Shown in pieces: positions 45,058-53,426 of a stretch of DNA of 64,000 bases (positions are counted from its first letter, which is position 1; each line of letters begins with the position of its first letter). The notes below the pieces were generated by a model. It worked only from the letters and a program-made list of their open reading frames with translations, had not been told where the DNA came from and searched no databases. The stretch is taken from assembly GCF_001424305.1 (NCBI RefSeq), contig NZ_LMPD01000002.1, positions 688,280 through 752,279 on the forward strand, read 5' to 3'. A program made the position numbers and the translations under genes. The DNA is from Pedobacter sp. Leaf176. GTDB lineage: Bacteria > Bacteroidota > Bacteroidia > Sphingobacteriales > Sphingobacteriaceae.

Positions 45058-46167
45058 ATGAAAGAAAAACTATCTTTTCTCCCTAAACTGGCACTGGTTT
45101 TATTCTGTTTAATAAGTTTAACCTATATCGCCATCTTAGGGCAATCCTTACTTGCGCCATTGCTTTTTTCCTTTCTAATGGCGATTCTCTTATTACCCGT
45201 TAGTAATTTTTTAGAGCACAAATTTAGGTTTAAGCGTAGTCTGGCGACCATTGTTTCTGTCGTATTAATGATCGCAGGAATTGGAGGCATTATTTATTTT
45301 TTTGGAAATCAACTTAGTGACTTGTGGGCCGACTGGCCCCTATTAAAAGAAAAAGCCAATGTTTCTTACCACGAATTGCAACATTGGATTTCTAAAACTT
45401 TCCATGTTAATACAGCGAAGCAACTCGCTTATTTAAACGATAGTACCGAAAAAGCCCTGGCCACGAGTGCTGCGATCGTGGCTACAACGCTAGCGACGGT
45501 GTCCTCAACCCTACTATTCCTGGCATTTACATTACTATTCACCTTTTTCATCCTGAATTACCGCAGAATTCTATTTGCATTTCTAACTTCTGTTTTCAGG
45601 GAGGAGCATAAAGAAAAGGTAACTGAAATTGTAAGTCAGATTCAATACATCATAAAAAAATACATTATTGGCCTATTTCTACAAATGCTTATCGTTACCG
45701 TGTTAATGATAACCGTTTTAAGTTTATTAGGGATTAAATATGCTGTATTACTAGGTCTGGTTGCCGGTATTTTTAATGTTGTGCCATATCTCGGAATATT
45801 TTTCGCTCTAGTGGTAAGTTGTCTGATTACATTTGCTACCGCCGGAGCGGGAAAAGTTTTACTTGTTTTAGTTGCTTTTATCGGTGTTCATGCACTGGAT
45901 GGCAATATATTGATGCCATTGGTTGTCGGTTCAAAAGTAAAAATTAATGCTTTATTTGCATTCATCGGGATTGTGGTAGGTGAAATGATTTGGGGTATTT
46001 CAGGTATGTTTTTGTGCATACCTTATTTAGCCATGCTAAAAATCATTTTCGACCGGGTAGATAATCTCAAACCATGGGGAATCCTGATGGGCGAAGAGCA
46101 TAAGCCCGATAAAAAGAAACGTGTTTACCGCATCACAAAAAAGATTAAATTAGAGGAAAAAGATTAA
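45058..46167 (+). CDS. AI-2E family transporter (PerM-type membrane protein)
   Basis: The 369-residue protein has about eight transmembrane helices in the family pattern: two N-terminal hairpins (LPKLALVLFCLISLTYIAIL, LLAPLLFSFLMAILLLPVS), a soluble stretch (about 95-140) and a later helical bundle with VAGIFNVVPYLGIFFALVV and VVGSKVKINALFAFIGIVVG. Members export small molecules or act in Na+/H+ antiport; the name does not prove AI-2 transport. The next gene follows 2 nt after its stop. Confidence 0.93.
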   Translation: MKEKLSFLPKLALVLFCLISLTYIAILGQSLLAPLLFSFLMAILLLPVSNFLEHKFRFKRSLATIVSVVLMIAGIGGIIYFFGNQLSDLWADWPLLKEKANVSYHELQHWISKTFHVNTAKQLAYLNDSTEKALATSAAIVATTLATVSSTLLFLAFTLLFTFFILNYRRILFAFLTSVFREEHKEKVTEIVSQIQYIIKKYIIGLFLQMLIVTVLMITVLSLLGIKYAVLLGLVAGIFNVVPYLGIFFALVVSCLITFATAGAGKVLLVLVAFIGVHALDGNILMPLVVGSKVKINALFAFIGIVVGEMIWGISGMFLCIPYLAMLKIIFDRVDNLKPWGILMGEEHKPDKKKRVYRITKKIKLEEKD

Positions 46168-46169
46168 CA

Positions 46170-46466
46170 ATGGCTGAAAACAGGTCGCCGCACATTCTAA
46201 GTACATCAGCCAATTTGCTTGGCATTTGTTTCATCGTGCTTACTTCTTTAAAAAAACTAAACCTTACTGATGATTCGCTAATCGATGAGTTTGCAGTTGC
46301 TGCCGTAATGTTTTTCATGACAAGCTGCATTTTGTCTTTTATCTCCATGCGAAGAGAAAGAAATGAGAGCCAAAAATTAGAAAAGGTTGCCGATTTTATT
46401 TTTCTATCTGGCTTGATAGTATTGTTTATTGCGACAATTCTAATCGCTTTTAATATAATACAATAG
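46170..46466 (+). CDS. Small inner membrane protein (98 aa), unknown
   Basis: The protein shows three hydrophobic segments: ILSTSANLLGICFIVLTSL, FAVAAVMFFMTSCILSFISM and FIFLSGLIVLFIATILIAFN. A charged RRERNESQKLEK loop lies between the last two. It starts 2 nt after the AI-2E transporter stop, so the two are co-transcribed and perhaps cooperate. I do not recognise a named family. Confidence 0.8.
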   Translation: MAENRSPHILSTSANLLGICFIVLTSLKKLNLTDDSLIDEFAVAAVMFFMTSCILSFISMRRERNESQKLEKVADFIFLSGLIVLFIATILIAFNIIQ

Positions 46467-46632
46467 GTTTTAGAATAGATAAGGCCTATTTAGCCATTAA
46501 GCGGCTTTATTTTGGGTTGATCATAAATCTTACTAATTCTGAAGTAATATTCCGCAATTATCAATCCGACTTAAGTCTGAGATATTTTGCTGCGACAACA
46601 ACCTTGAGCCTTTAATCCCAACACCTTTTTAT

Positions 46633-46640
46633 TATCTTTG
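46633..46640 (+). promoter_or_regulatory. -7 promoter element for glyS
   Basis: TATCTTTG matches TAnnTTTG and ends 8 nt before the glyS ATG, predicting an almost leaderless mRNA. Confidence 0.5.
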
Positions 46641-46648
46641 CCTCCATT

Positions 46649-48292
46649 ATGGCCCAAAAAAATAACGACGAACAATTTAAAAATGTAATATCACATGCTA
46701 AGGAATACGGTTTCGTGTTCCAAAGCAGCGAAATATACGATGGCTTAAGTGCCGTTTACGACTATGGCCAGTTGGGTGCCGAGCTGAAAAATAACATAAA
46801 AAGCTATTGGTGGAAAGCTATGGTGCAAATGCATGAAAACATTGTAGGAATCGATTCTGCTATTTTTATGCATCCCAAAGTTTGGAAAGCCAGTGGACAC
46901 GTCGACGGTTTTAACGACCCGATGATTGACAACAAAGATTCTAAAAAGCGCTACCGTGCCGACCAGTTATTGGAAAATAAAATTGACGAATTATATTCTG
47001 AGTTGGCAAGCTTTAGTGCCGGTAACAAAGCTAAATTCGAAGAATTTCAACAGGAGATTTTGGGATTAAGTGATGAGGGTCAGGCGGCCTGGATCCCCAG
47101 TTTTAAAGATGAGGATGAAATTTTAGACAACGCTAAATATCCTTTTATTGACGAGGCAAGCTGGAGATTTGTAAAAAAAGGTTTAGCGCTTGAGGTTGAA
47201 ATGAATCTGGCGCTAAAATCGGAAAACCTAAGTCAGCTGAAGGATTTGATTGTTAATTACAAAGTAATTTGCCCGATTTCTAAAACTTCTAACTGGACAG
47301 ACGTTCGCCAGTTTAACCTGATGTTCAGCACGCAGTTTGGTGCAATGGCGGAAGGCAGTGATGAGGTTTATCTTCGTCCGGAAACTGCTCAAGGTATTTT
47401 CGTTAACTTTTTGAATGTTCAAAAATCAGGAAGAATGAAAATTCCTTTCGGTATTGCCCAAATTGGTAAGGCTTTCAGAAATGAGGTAATTGCGCGCCAG
47501 TTCATTATGCGTATGCGTGAGTTTGAACAAATGGAAATGCAATTTTTCGTTCGCCCGGGTGAAGACAAAAAATGGTTTGAATACTGGAAAGAAGCCCGTT
47601 TAAAATGGCACAAGGCTCTGGGAACTTCACCTGAGAAATATCGTTACCATGATCACGTCAAATTAGCACACTACGCAAATGCGGCCACTGATATTGAGTT
47701 TGAATTCCCTTTCGGATTTAAAGAAGTTGAAGGCATTCACAGCCGAACTGATTTCGATTTAACCCAGCACCAGGAGTTCTCTGGCAAAAAAATGCAGTAT
47801 TTCGATAACGATTTAAATGAAGAAGGTAAACCGTTTGGAAATTATGTTCCTTATGTTATAGAAACCTCAATTGGCTTAGACCGTATGTTCTTATTAACCA
47901 TGATAAATGCTTTCGAAGAGCAGGACTTAAGTACGGAAGATAAACAGGATAGTCGTACTTTACTGCGCCTTCACCCGGCGCTTGCTCCGTATAAAGTAGC
48001 GGTTTTCCCGTTGACCAAAAAAGATGGTTTACCAGAAAAAGCCAGGGAAATTATGGATGCATTGAAATTTGATTTCAACTGTATTTATGAAGAGAAAGAT
48101 GCGATTGGTAAACGTTACCGCCGTCAGGATGCAGTTGGTACACCTTTCTGCATTACCGTTGACCACCAGAGCCTGGAAGATAATACCGTTACCATTCGCC
48201 ATCGCGATAGCATGGAACAGGAACGCGTTGCCATTGCAGATTTAGCTGATATTGTTGGGAAAGCAGTAAGCTGGAAGAATTTGTTAGCATAA
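46649..48292 (+). CDS. glyS: Glycine--tRNA ligase (alpha2, eukaryote/archaea-like type)
   Basis: The 547-residue class II synthetase is the single-chain dimer type. It has an N-terminal start with EYGFVFQSSEIYDGLSAVYD, motif 2 region FNLMFSTQFGA...LRPETAQGIFVNF and GIAQIGKAFRNEVIARQFIMRMREFEQ (first motifs quoted separately), motif 3 ETSIGLDRMFLL and the C-terminal anticodon-binding domain (about 445-547, APYKVAVFPLTKKDGL). A long insertion (about 70-180) accounts for the size. A terminator follows. Confidence 0.96.
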   Translation: MAQKNNDEQFKNVISHAKEYGFVFQSSEIYDGLSAVYDYGQLGAELKNNIKSYWWKAMVQMHENIVGIDSAIFMHPKVWKASGHVDGFNDPMIDNKDSKKRYRADQLLENKIDELYSELASFSAGNKAKFEEFQQEILGLSDEGQAAWIPSFKDEDEILDNAKYPFIDEASWRFVKKGLALEVEMNLALKSENLSQLKDLIVNYKVICPISKTSNWTDVRQFNLMFSTQFGAMAEGSDEVYLRPETAQGIFVNFLNVQKSGRMKIPFGIAQIGKAFRNEVIARQFIMRMREFEQMEMQFFVRPGEDKKWFEYWKEARLKWHKALGTSPEKYRYHDHVKLAHYANAATDIEFEFPFGFKEVEGIHSRTDFDLTQHQEFSGKKMQYFDNDLNEEGKPFGNYVPYVIETSIGLDRMFLLTMINAFEEQDLSTEDKQDSRTLLRLHPALAPYKVAVFPLTKKDGLPEKAREIMDALKFDFNCIYEEKDAIGKRYRRQDAVGTPFCITVDHQSLEDNTVTIRHRDSMEQERVAIADLADIVGKAVSWKNLLA

Positions 48293-48337
48293 TCGACGCT
48301 CAGTTACTTAAAAAAGCTAAGCTGAATATTGATAGAT

Positions 48338-48369
48338 GTCGCAGGGATCAATACCTGCGACTTTTTTTT
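48338..48369 (+). terminator. Rho-independent terminator after glyS
   Basis: GTCGCAGG (48338-48345) pairs with CCTGCGAC (48354-48361), followed by eight T. Confidence 0.93.
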
Positions 48370-48485
48370 GCAGAAAAATTATCAATCGATTGAAATCACT
48401 ACAGGATAAACAAAATCAGTTTTAGACAAGTAAAAGTGAGCCCCGACATTATATTTAGTTAAATTAGCTATTATAATCTAACTGA

Positions 48486-49325
48486 ATGAGTAGAAAAGTC
48501 CTGGCAATTTTTTTATCGCTATTTTGGGTAACTGCAATTTCTGCACAATCAAAACACCCAAAGTTTAATGTTATTGCCTTTTACACTGGTAAAAACGATT
48601 TAGCCCATGTTAGTTTTGTGAACGAGGCTAACCGGTACTTTCCAGAAATGGCCGCGAAACATAACTTCAGCTACCAATCCACTTCGAACTGGAATAATTT
48701 AAACGCAGCATTTCTTTCAAAATACCAGGTCGTTCTATTTTTAGATACCCGCCCTGAAGAACCAGAGCAGAGAGCGGCGTTTAAAAAGTATATGGAAAAC
48801 GGCGGTGCCTGGATGGGCTTCCATTTCGCTGCTTTCGCCCTGGAAAAATCTGCCTACGATATGAACTGGTACTGGTACCACAATACCTTTTTAGGCTCAG
48901 GTGCTTATGGTAGCAATACCTGGCGGCCTACTTCGGCCATTTTGAAAGTTGAAGATAAAAAGCATCCGGTAAATAAAAACCTACCTGCAACCTTTAAGGC
49001 ACAACCTAATGAATGGTACCGCTGGCAAAATGATCTGCGAAAAAACCCTGACATTAAAATTCTTCTTGCAATCGATTCGGCCAGTTTTCCATTAGGAACC
49101 GGACCGAAAAGTCATGAAATATGGCAAAGCGGTTATTATCCTGTCGTTTGGAGTAACAAAAATTACAAAATGATTTATATTAATATGGGCCATAATGATA
49201 TGGATTATGAGCATAAATATGACAATACTAACAGAACGCTTTCTTTTACTTTCGACAATGAAGCACAGAATAATATGATTCTGAACGGCTTGATATGGTT
49301 AGGTACAGGTAAAAAAGTGAAGTAG
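48486..49325 (+). CDS. Exported ThuA-domain protein
   Basis: The 279-residue protein has a signal peptide (MSRKVLAIFLSLFWVTAISA) and a ThuA-like glutamine-amidotransferase-fold domain: KFNVIAFYTGKNDLAHVSF, YQVVLFLDTRPEEPEQRAAF, GGAWMGFHFAAFAL, VWSNKNYKMIYINMGHND. ThuA proteins are linked to 3-keto-disaccharide metabolism in some bacteria, which would connect it loosely to the DUF1080 operon at 27-32 kb. That link is inferential. Confidence 0.88.
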   Translation: MSRKVLAIFLSLFWVTAISAQSKHPKFNVIAFYTGKNDLAHVSFVNEANRYFPEMAAKHNFSYQSTSNWNNLNAAFLSKYQVVLFLDTRPEEPEQRAAFKKYMENGGAWMGFHFAAFALEKSAYDMNWYWYHNTFLGSGAYGSNTWRPTSAILKVEDKKHPVNKNLPATFKAQPNEWYRWQNDLRKNPDIKILLAIDSASFPLGTGPKSHEIWQSGYYPVVWSNKNYKMIYINMGHNDMDYEHKYDNTNRTLSFTFDNEAQNNMILNGLIWLGTGKKVK

Positions 49326-49380
49326 GTTATGGTTTCAGGTTATTCCCTTTTATATTTGAATTGGATTCAAAATATAGAAC

Positions 49381-49788
49381 ATGAAAATCCCTCAAAAATT
49401 CTTTGCCCGCCAACACGAAATTGCAGCCGACTATTTAATAGAATTGGATAAGCACCTTGCAGATATCGTTTCAGGGCGTGCAACAGAAATGTTTGAAGTA
49501 AGGGATTTTGCTGAAATATTACATGTACACCCAACCCATTTTAGCAACACAATCAAGGCCGCAACAGGTCATTCACCGTGTTTTTTCTTTGAAGAACGAT
49601 TAATGGAAATATCAAAATCGATGTTGCAAAATATAAGCACACCGATATCTGAAATTGCCAGAGTTTTAACATACGATCCATCTAACTTCACCAAGTTTTT
49701 CAAACACTTTTCGGGGCAAACACCAAAGCAATATCGAGAAGCATATTTTCAATCACTGGCAGAAAAAAAGGAAATTTTCACCATATAA
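49381..49788 (+). CDS. AraC-type DNA-binding protein without sensor domain
   Basis: The 135-residue protein holds only the two AraC helix-turn-helix units (about 30-120): FEVRDFAEILHVHPTHFSNT and STPISEIARVLTYDPSNFTK, then FFKHFSGQTPKQYREAYF. There is no N-terminal ligand-binding cupin, so it may be constitutively able to bind DNA or respond in another way. It lies 86 nt before an SDR gene on the same strand, its probable partner or target. Confidence 0.9.
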   Translation: MKIPQKFFARQHEIAADYLIELDKHLADIVSGRATEMFEVRDFAEILHVHPTHFSNTIKAATGHSPCFFFEERLMEISKSMLQNISTPISEIARVLTYDPSNFTKFFKHFSGQTPKQYREAYFQSLAEKKEIFTI

Positions 49789-49874
49789 AACTTAACTACT
49801 CACCATTTTAACTTAAGCTATCACCATTTTAAAAGCAGGTTTCCGGTTAACTTTGTTTATCAAATTAAAAGAAA

Positions 49875-50639
49875 ATGGGAACACAAAATAAAATTGTACT
49901 TGTAACCGGTGGAAGCCGGGGCTTAGGGAAAAATGCTGCTATTCATTTAGCTAAAAAAGGTTTAAATGTCCTTCTTACTTATCAATCGAAGAAAGGAGAC
50001 GCAGAAGAAACCGTTGCAGAGTTAAAGGAGATTGGTGTTAATGCAGCTGCTTTACAGTTAAATGTTGGCGACACCAAAAGTTTTGATGGTTTTATTAACG
50101 AGATAAAATCAGCTTTAAAATCAGTTTTCAATGCAGATAAACTGGATTATCTGGTTAATAATGCAGGTGTTGGTATTCATGCCTCTTTTGAAGAAACCAC
50201 CGAAGCGCAGTTTGATACCTTACTAAATATTCAATTCAAAGGTGTATTCTTTTTGACTCAAAAAGTATTGGCCATATTAAACAATGGTGGTGGTATTGTG
50301 AACGTTTCTACAGGTTTAGCGCGCTTTGCTTTGCCTGGTTATGCAGCCTATGCATCAATGAAAGGTGCAATGGAAACTTTAACAAAATACCAGGCTAAGG
50401 AATTAGGTGCTAGAGGCATTAACGTTAATATTATTGCCCCGGGTGCTATAGAGACCGACTTTGGCGGAGGTGCAGTTCGCGATAATGAGCACTTAAATAA
50501 AATGATCGCATCGCAAACGGCGCTAGGTCGTGTTGGCATGCCAGATGATATTGGTGGTGTAATAGCTTTTCTTTGTACTGAAGAAGCAAAATGGATTAAT
50601 GCACAACGTATTGAAGCATCAGGCGGTATGTTTTTGTAA
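49875..50639 (+). CDS. SDR-family oxidoreductase
   Basis: The 254-residue classical short-chain dehydrogenase has cofactor loop TGGSRGLGKNAAIHLA, NNAGVG, a catalytic Ser in VNVSTGLARFA, the YASMK motif (Tyr-x-x-x-Lys) and C-terminal FLCTEEAKWINAQRIEASGG. It resembles 3-oxoacyl-ACP-reductase-like enzymes, but the substrate is unknown. It is probably controlled by the adjacent AraC-type gene. Confidence 0.93.
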   Translation: MGTQNKIVLVTGGSRGLGKNAAIHLAKKGLNVLLTYQSKKGDAEETVAELKEIGVNAAALQLNVGDTKSFDGFINEIKSALKSVFNADKLDYLVNNAGVGIHASFEETTEAQFDTLLNIQFKGVFFLTQKVLAILNNGGGIVNVSTGLARFALPGYAAYASMKGAMETLTKYQAKELGARGINVNIIAPGAIETDFGGGAVRDNEHLNKMIASQTALGRVGMPDDIGGVIAFLCTEEAKWINAQRIEASGGMFL

Positions 50640-50658
50640 TTGTTGCTTGTTATTTGGG

Positions 50659-50690
50659 CGGTCAGAAGTTAAAAACCTTTCTGACCGCTC
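50659..50690. terminator. Hairpin between convergent genes, probable bidirectional terminator
   Basis: GCGGTCAGAA (50659-50668) pairs perfectly with TTCTGACCGC (50680-50689) between the SDR and NlpC/P60 stops. No T-run follows. Confidence 0.5.
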
Positions 50691-50701
50691 AATTCAATAA
50701 T

Positions 50702-51898
50702 TTAATTTCCATACCAACCGTGCTTGTCCACCCGGGTAATTTCTGCCTTTCCTACTTCTGTTAAAAACCGCCTGGCACTTACCAGGGTTTTACTTTGATG
50801 CTCATCATAATTAGAAGCAGTTGGAACCAGACTATTAATTCTCACCATTCCTGCAGCTTGAATAAATTCGCCATTACCCATATAAACTGCGGTATGCGAA
50901 ACCCGCCCGCCGTTAATACCTATCCTTTTCGCTGCTGAGAAAAACAGTAAGTCGCCTGGTCGTAAATTCGTAAGGCACTTTTCTACGCTAATCGAATCGG
51001 CATCTAAAACATCTACAGCTGAACCTACTAATGCTTGTTGGGAGGCATCTCTTGGAATAATAATTCCATTTAAAAAGTAGCATATTTTAGTGAAGCCGCT
51101 GCAGTCTACCCCTTTAACAGATGTTCCTCCCCATAAATAAGGAACGCCAATTAAAGTTTTGGCGGTTGCAAGAATGGCGTCAGCATTCGGATTCGCTTTT
51201 TTCTCCCATTCTGAAAAAAAATTAACCTCTGTTTTTTTGACATAACCCATTCTTTTGTCTGGAAAACGTACTTTATAATAAGATTTTTCCTCACCTGAAA
51301 CTTGAAGGATATTGCCTTTAACCAAGTCAGAAACTCGAATTGAATTTATATCAGGCTCGGAAAATGCATGACCAAAATCCAGTTGATAAACTATTCTTTT
51401 CGATTTTTTCCATGCATTAAAATCATCTTTGCTCATAACACTCACCGCAGTGCCATCTGTGTAAGATAAATAACCATCGGGTGTTTTAACCAAATAATAA
51501 CCACCAACTTTTTTTAAAACTTCCACAGGCGTACCTAAAATCATTTGCGTAAGCATTTCAGCTGAATTGTGTGGCGCACCGCGATTATTGCAAACAGAAA
51601 GATTTGCCAGACCGAATTCCATTCCATTTAAGTCTTTCGATGGTAGTAAAGAATTTACCTTCGTAAAACCCTGCACTTCTTTTACTTGTTTATCCATTTC
51701 AGCCAAAGCTAGCTCTGATGTACTTTCAATGAAAATGCTATCCCCTTTAATTTGAACGTTAAAATAAACTGAACGCTTATCAGGTGCAAATTCTTTTTTA
51801 ATTTGATTCGAAATTGTTCTGAAAGTAGCGGTATCAATTTGTGCTTTTAAAGAAATAGACACCACCAGGAGGCAATAAAAAACGATGATTTTTTTCAT
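50702..51898 (-). CDS. Exported SH3-NlpC/P60 cysteine peptidase (C40)
   Basis: The 398-residue protein has a signal peptide (MKKIIVFYCLLVVSISLKAQ), a variable N-terminal part, two SH3-like segments (about 100-165 and 170-230) and a C-terminal NlpC/P60 domain (about 240-385). The nucleophile is in GVDCSGFTKICYF and the His in RVSHTAVYMGNGEFIQAAG. It should cleave peptidoglycan stem peptides, probably gamma-D-Glu-diaminopimelate bonds, in cell-wall turnover. Confidence 0.93.
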   Translation of the reverse strand: MKKIIVFYCLLVVSISLKAQIDTATFRTISNQIKKEFAPDKRSVYFNVQIKGDSIFIESTSELALAEMDKQVKEVQGFTKVNSLLPSKDLNGMEFGLANLSVCNNRGAPHNSAEMLTQMILGTPVEVLKKVGGYYLVKTPDGYLSYTDGTAVSVMSKDDFNAWKKSKRIVYQLDFGHAFSEPDINSIRVSDLVKGNILQVSGEEKSYYKVRFPDKRMGYVKKTEVNFFSEWEKKANPNADAILATAKTLIGVPYLWGGTSVKGVDCSGFTKICYFLNGIIIPRDASQQALVGSAVDVLDADSISVEKCLTNLRPGDLLFFSAAKRIGINGGRVSHTAVYMGNGEFIQAAGMVRINSLVPTASNYDEHQSKTLVSARRFLTEVGKAEITRVDKHGWYGN

Positions 51899-52037
51899 AA
51901 CTAGCTAAAATTACTGATTATTAGTTTTTAGAATAACTAATGTCTGTAAATAATTGCTTACTAAATTAATCGTCGTCAATTTCTACAGGTAAAGAAATAA
52001 ATAAATTTTATTGACGTTATCCATCAAAAAATCATTT

Positions 52038-52727
52038 ATGAATCGCCTTTTTTATATTTCAATTATCCTTGTTATAATTGGCAGCAATGCATCTGCTCAG
52101 TCATGGACAGACGCTGAATTTAGAAAGGCGAATACTGCATCAAATTCTTCATTTTTAACCAGTGAAGAGAAAAATGTTATATTCTATATGAATTTGATTC
52201 GTATCGATGGCGAAAAATTTTATTATACTTTTCTTGAAGATTACATCAACAATTACAATGAAAAGGTAAAAAAATACAGAAACTATAATGAGTTAAAAAT
52301 CGCTCGCAACAACCCTTATTATAACTCTTTGTTAAAACACGTAAGAGGAATTAAAAACCTGCCCATGTTTTATCCTGATGAAAAATTATGTTCTATAAGT
52401 AGAAGCCATGCAATTGATCTAAATCGCAATAATCTGGATACACATGAAAGTAGCAATGGTGAATCGTTCGCTACAAGAGTATCAAAACAATTCCCGAGAA
52501 AAGCGATAAGTGAAAATATAGATTTTGGCTATTCAAACAGCTTAGACATCGTTTGTCATTTATTGCTAGACTGCGGTGTGCCATCTCTGGGTCATCGATT
52601 TAACTTGCTCGATCAGAAATATAAATTAAACACAGTAGGTGTAAGTATTCAACCGCACCCATCTTACAGTTGGTGTGCAGTTATCGATTTTTTAGCACAG
52701 CCTGTCACAAGCGTGAACAGCCGATGA
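52038..52727 (+). CDS. Exported CAP-domain (SCP-like) protein
   Basis: The 229-residue protein from ATG 52038 has a signal peptide (MNRLFYISIILVIIGSNASA). The CAP core is visible in YPDEKLCSISRSHAIDLNRN, HESSNGESFATRV, SENIDFGYSNSLDIVCHLLLD and LGHRFNLLDQKYKLNTVGV, where the His and Glu residues of the family cleft appear. The TTG at 52011 is an artificial extension. Function of bacterial CAP proteins is mostly unknown. Confidence 0.88.
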   Translation: MNRLFYISIILVIIGSNASAQSWTDAEFRKANTASNSSFLTSEEKNVIFYMNLIRIDGEKFYYTFLEDYINNYNEKVKKYRNYNELKIARNNPYYNSLLKHVRGIKNLPMFYPDEKLCSISRSHAIDLNRNNLDTHESSNGESFATRVSKQFPRKAISENIDFGYSNSLDIVCHLLLDCGVPSLGHRFNLLDQKYKLNTVGVSIQPHPSYSWCAVIDFLAQPVTSVNSR

Positions 52728-52787
52728 GTGTTTGCTAACCTGCAAGGTAATTTTCATCTATAAAGCGTAATTAGTACTTAAATAAAC

Positions 52788-52795
52788 TACCTTTG
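52788..52795 (+). promoter_or_regulatory. -7 promoter element for the GtrA-family gene
   Basis: TACCTTTG matches TAnnTTTG, 18 nt before the ATG at 52814. Confidence 0.55.
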
Positions 52796-52813
52796 CAAGC
52801 ATAAAGTTTTAAT

Positions 52814-53299
52814 ATGCGAAAACTCATTCTGGCCATAATCGATTTTTTCTATCCACCGTTTAAAAGCTTTATTTCTCAGCATAATTTCAGGTACCTGGCA
52901 ACAGGTGGCAGCACTTGGTTATTAGGTAACATAGTTTACTATATTGCATTTCATCACCTGTTTTCAACTGATGATGTAAACTTTGTGTTCTTTACTCTTA
53001 AAAGAGAAACTGCCGCCTTGGCTGTCGATTTCCTGGTTGTAATACCTTATAGTTTCTTGCTTAACCGATACGTAATTTTTACGCATAGTGAGGTAAAAGC
53101 ACATATTCAACTGCTCCGATTCTTAAACCTTAACTTGGTTAATATCCTTTTAACCTATGTGATGCAAAAGTTTTTTATTGAAGTACTAAGTATATATCCA
53201 ACCGTATCTAAAGTTGTTGTTTCAGTTTTAATTGCCGGCTTTAGTTATTTATATCAACACTATTTTACATTTAGTGTAAAAAAGATCAAAGCGAAATAA
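52814..53299 (+). CDS. GtrA-family membrane protein
   Basis: The 161-residue protein has about four transmembrane helices: RYLATGGSTWLLGNIVYYIA, the AALAVDFLVVIPYSFLLNRY segment with the conserved NRYVIF, then LNLNLVNILLTYVMQKFFI and VVSVLIAGFSYLYQHYFTF. GtrA-like proteins help flip polyprenyl-linked sugars across the inner membrane. It precedes the aromatic hydroxylase by 127 nt without obvious functional link. Confidence 0.9.
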   Translation: MRKLILAIIDFFYPPFKSFISQHNFRYLATGGSTWLLGNIVYYIAFHHLFSTDDVNFVFFTLKRETAALAVDFLVVIPYSFLLNRYVIFTHSEVKAHIQLLRFLNLNLVNILLTYVMQKFFIEVLSIYPTVSKVVVSVLIAGFSYLYQHYFTFSVKKIKAK

Positions 53300-53426
53300 T
53301 AGTGCCTTAAAAGACGTGCATTGGAATATAATTTATCAATCAGCAACTGTTAATTAATCAGTGGCTTTCTTGTTTAGGTTGAAGTAACTAGCTAACTTAG
53401 TTGCAGACTAACTTAGTATATACTTA

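Noticed and set aside
49381..49788. Truncated AraC pseudogene
   Set aside because: It has a normal start and stop and both helix-turn-helix units. Short DNA-binding-only AraC proteins exist.
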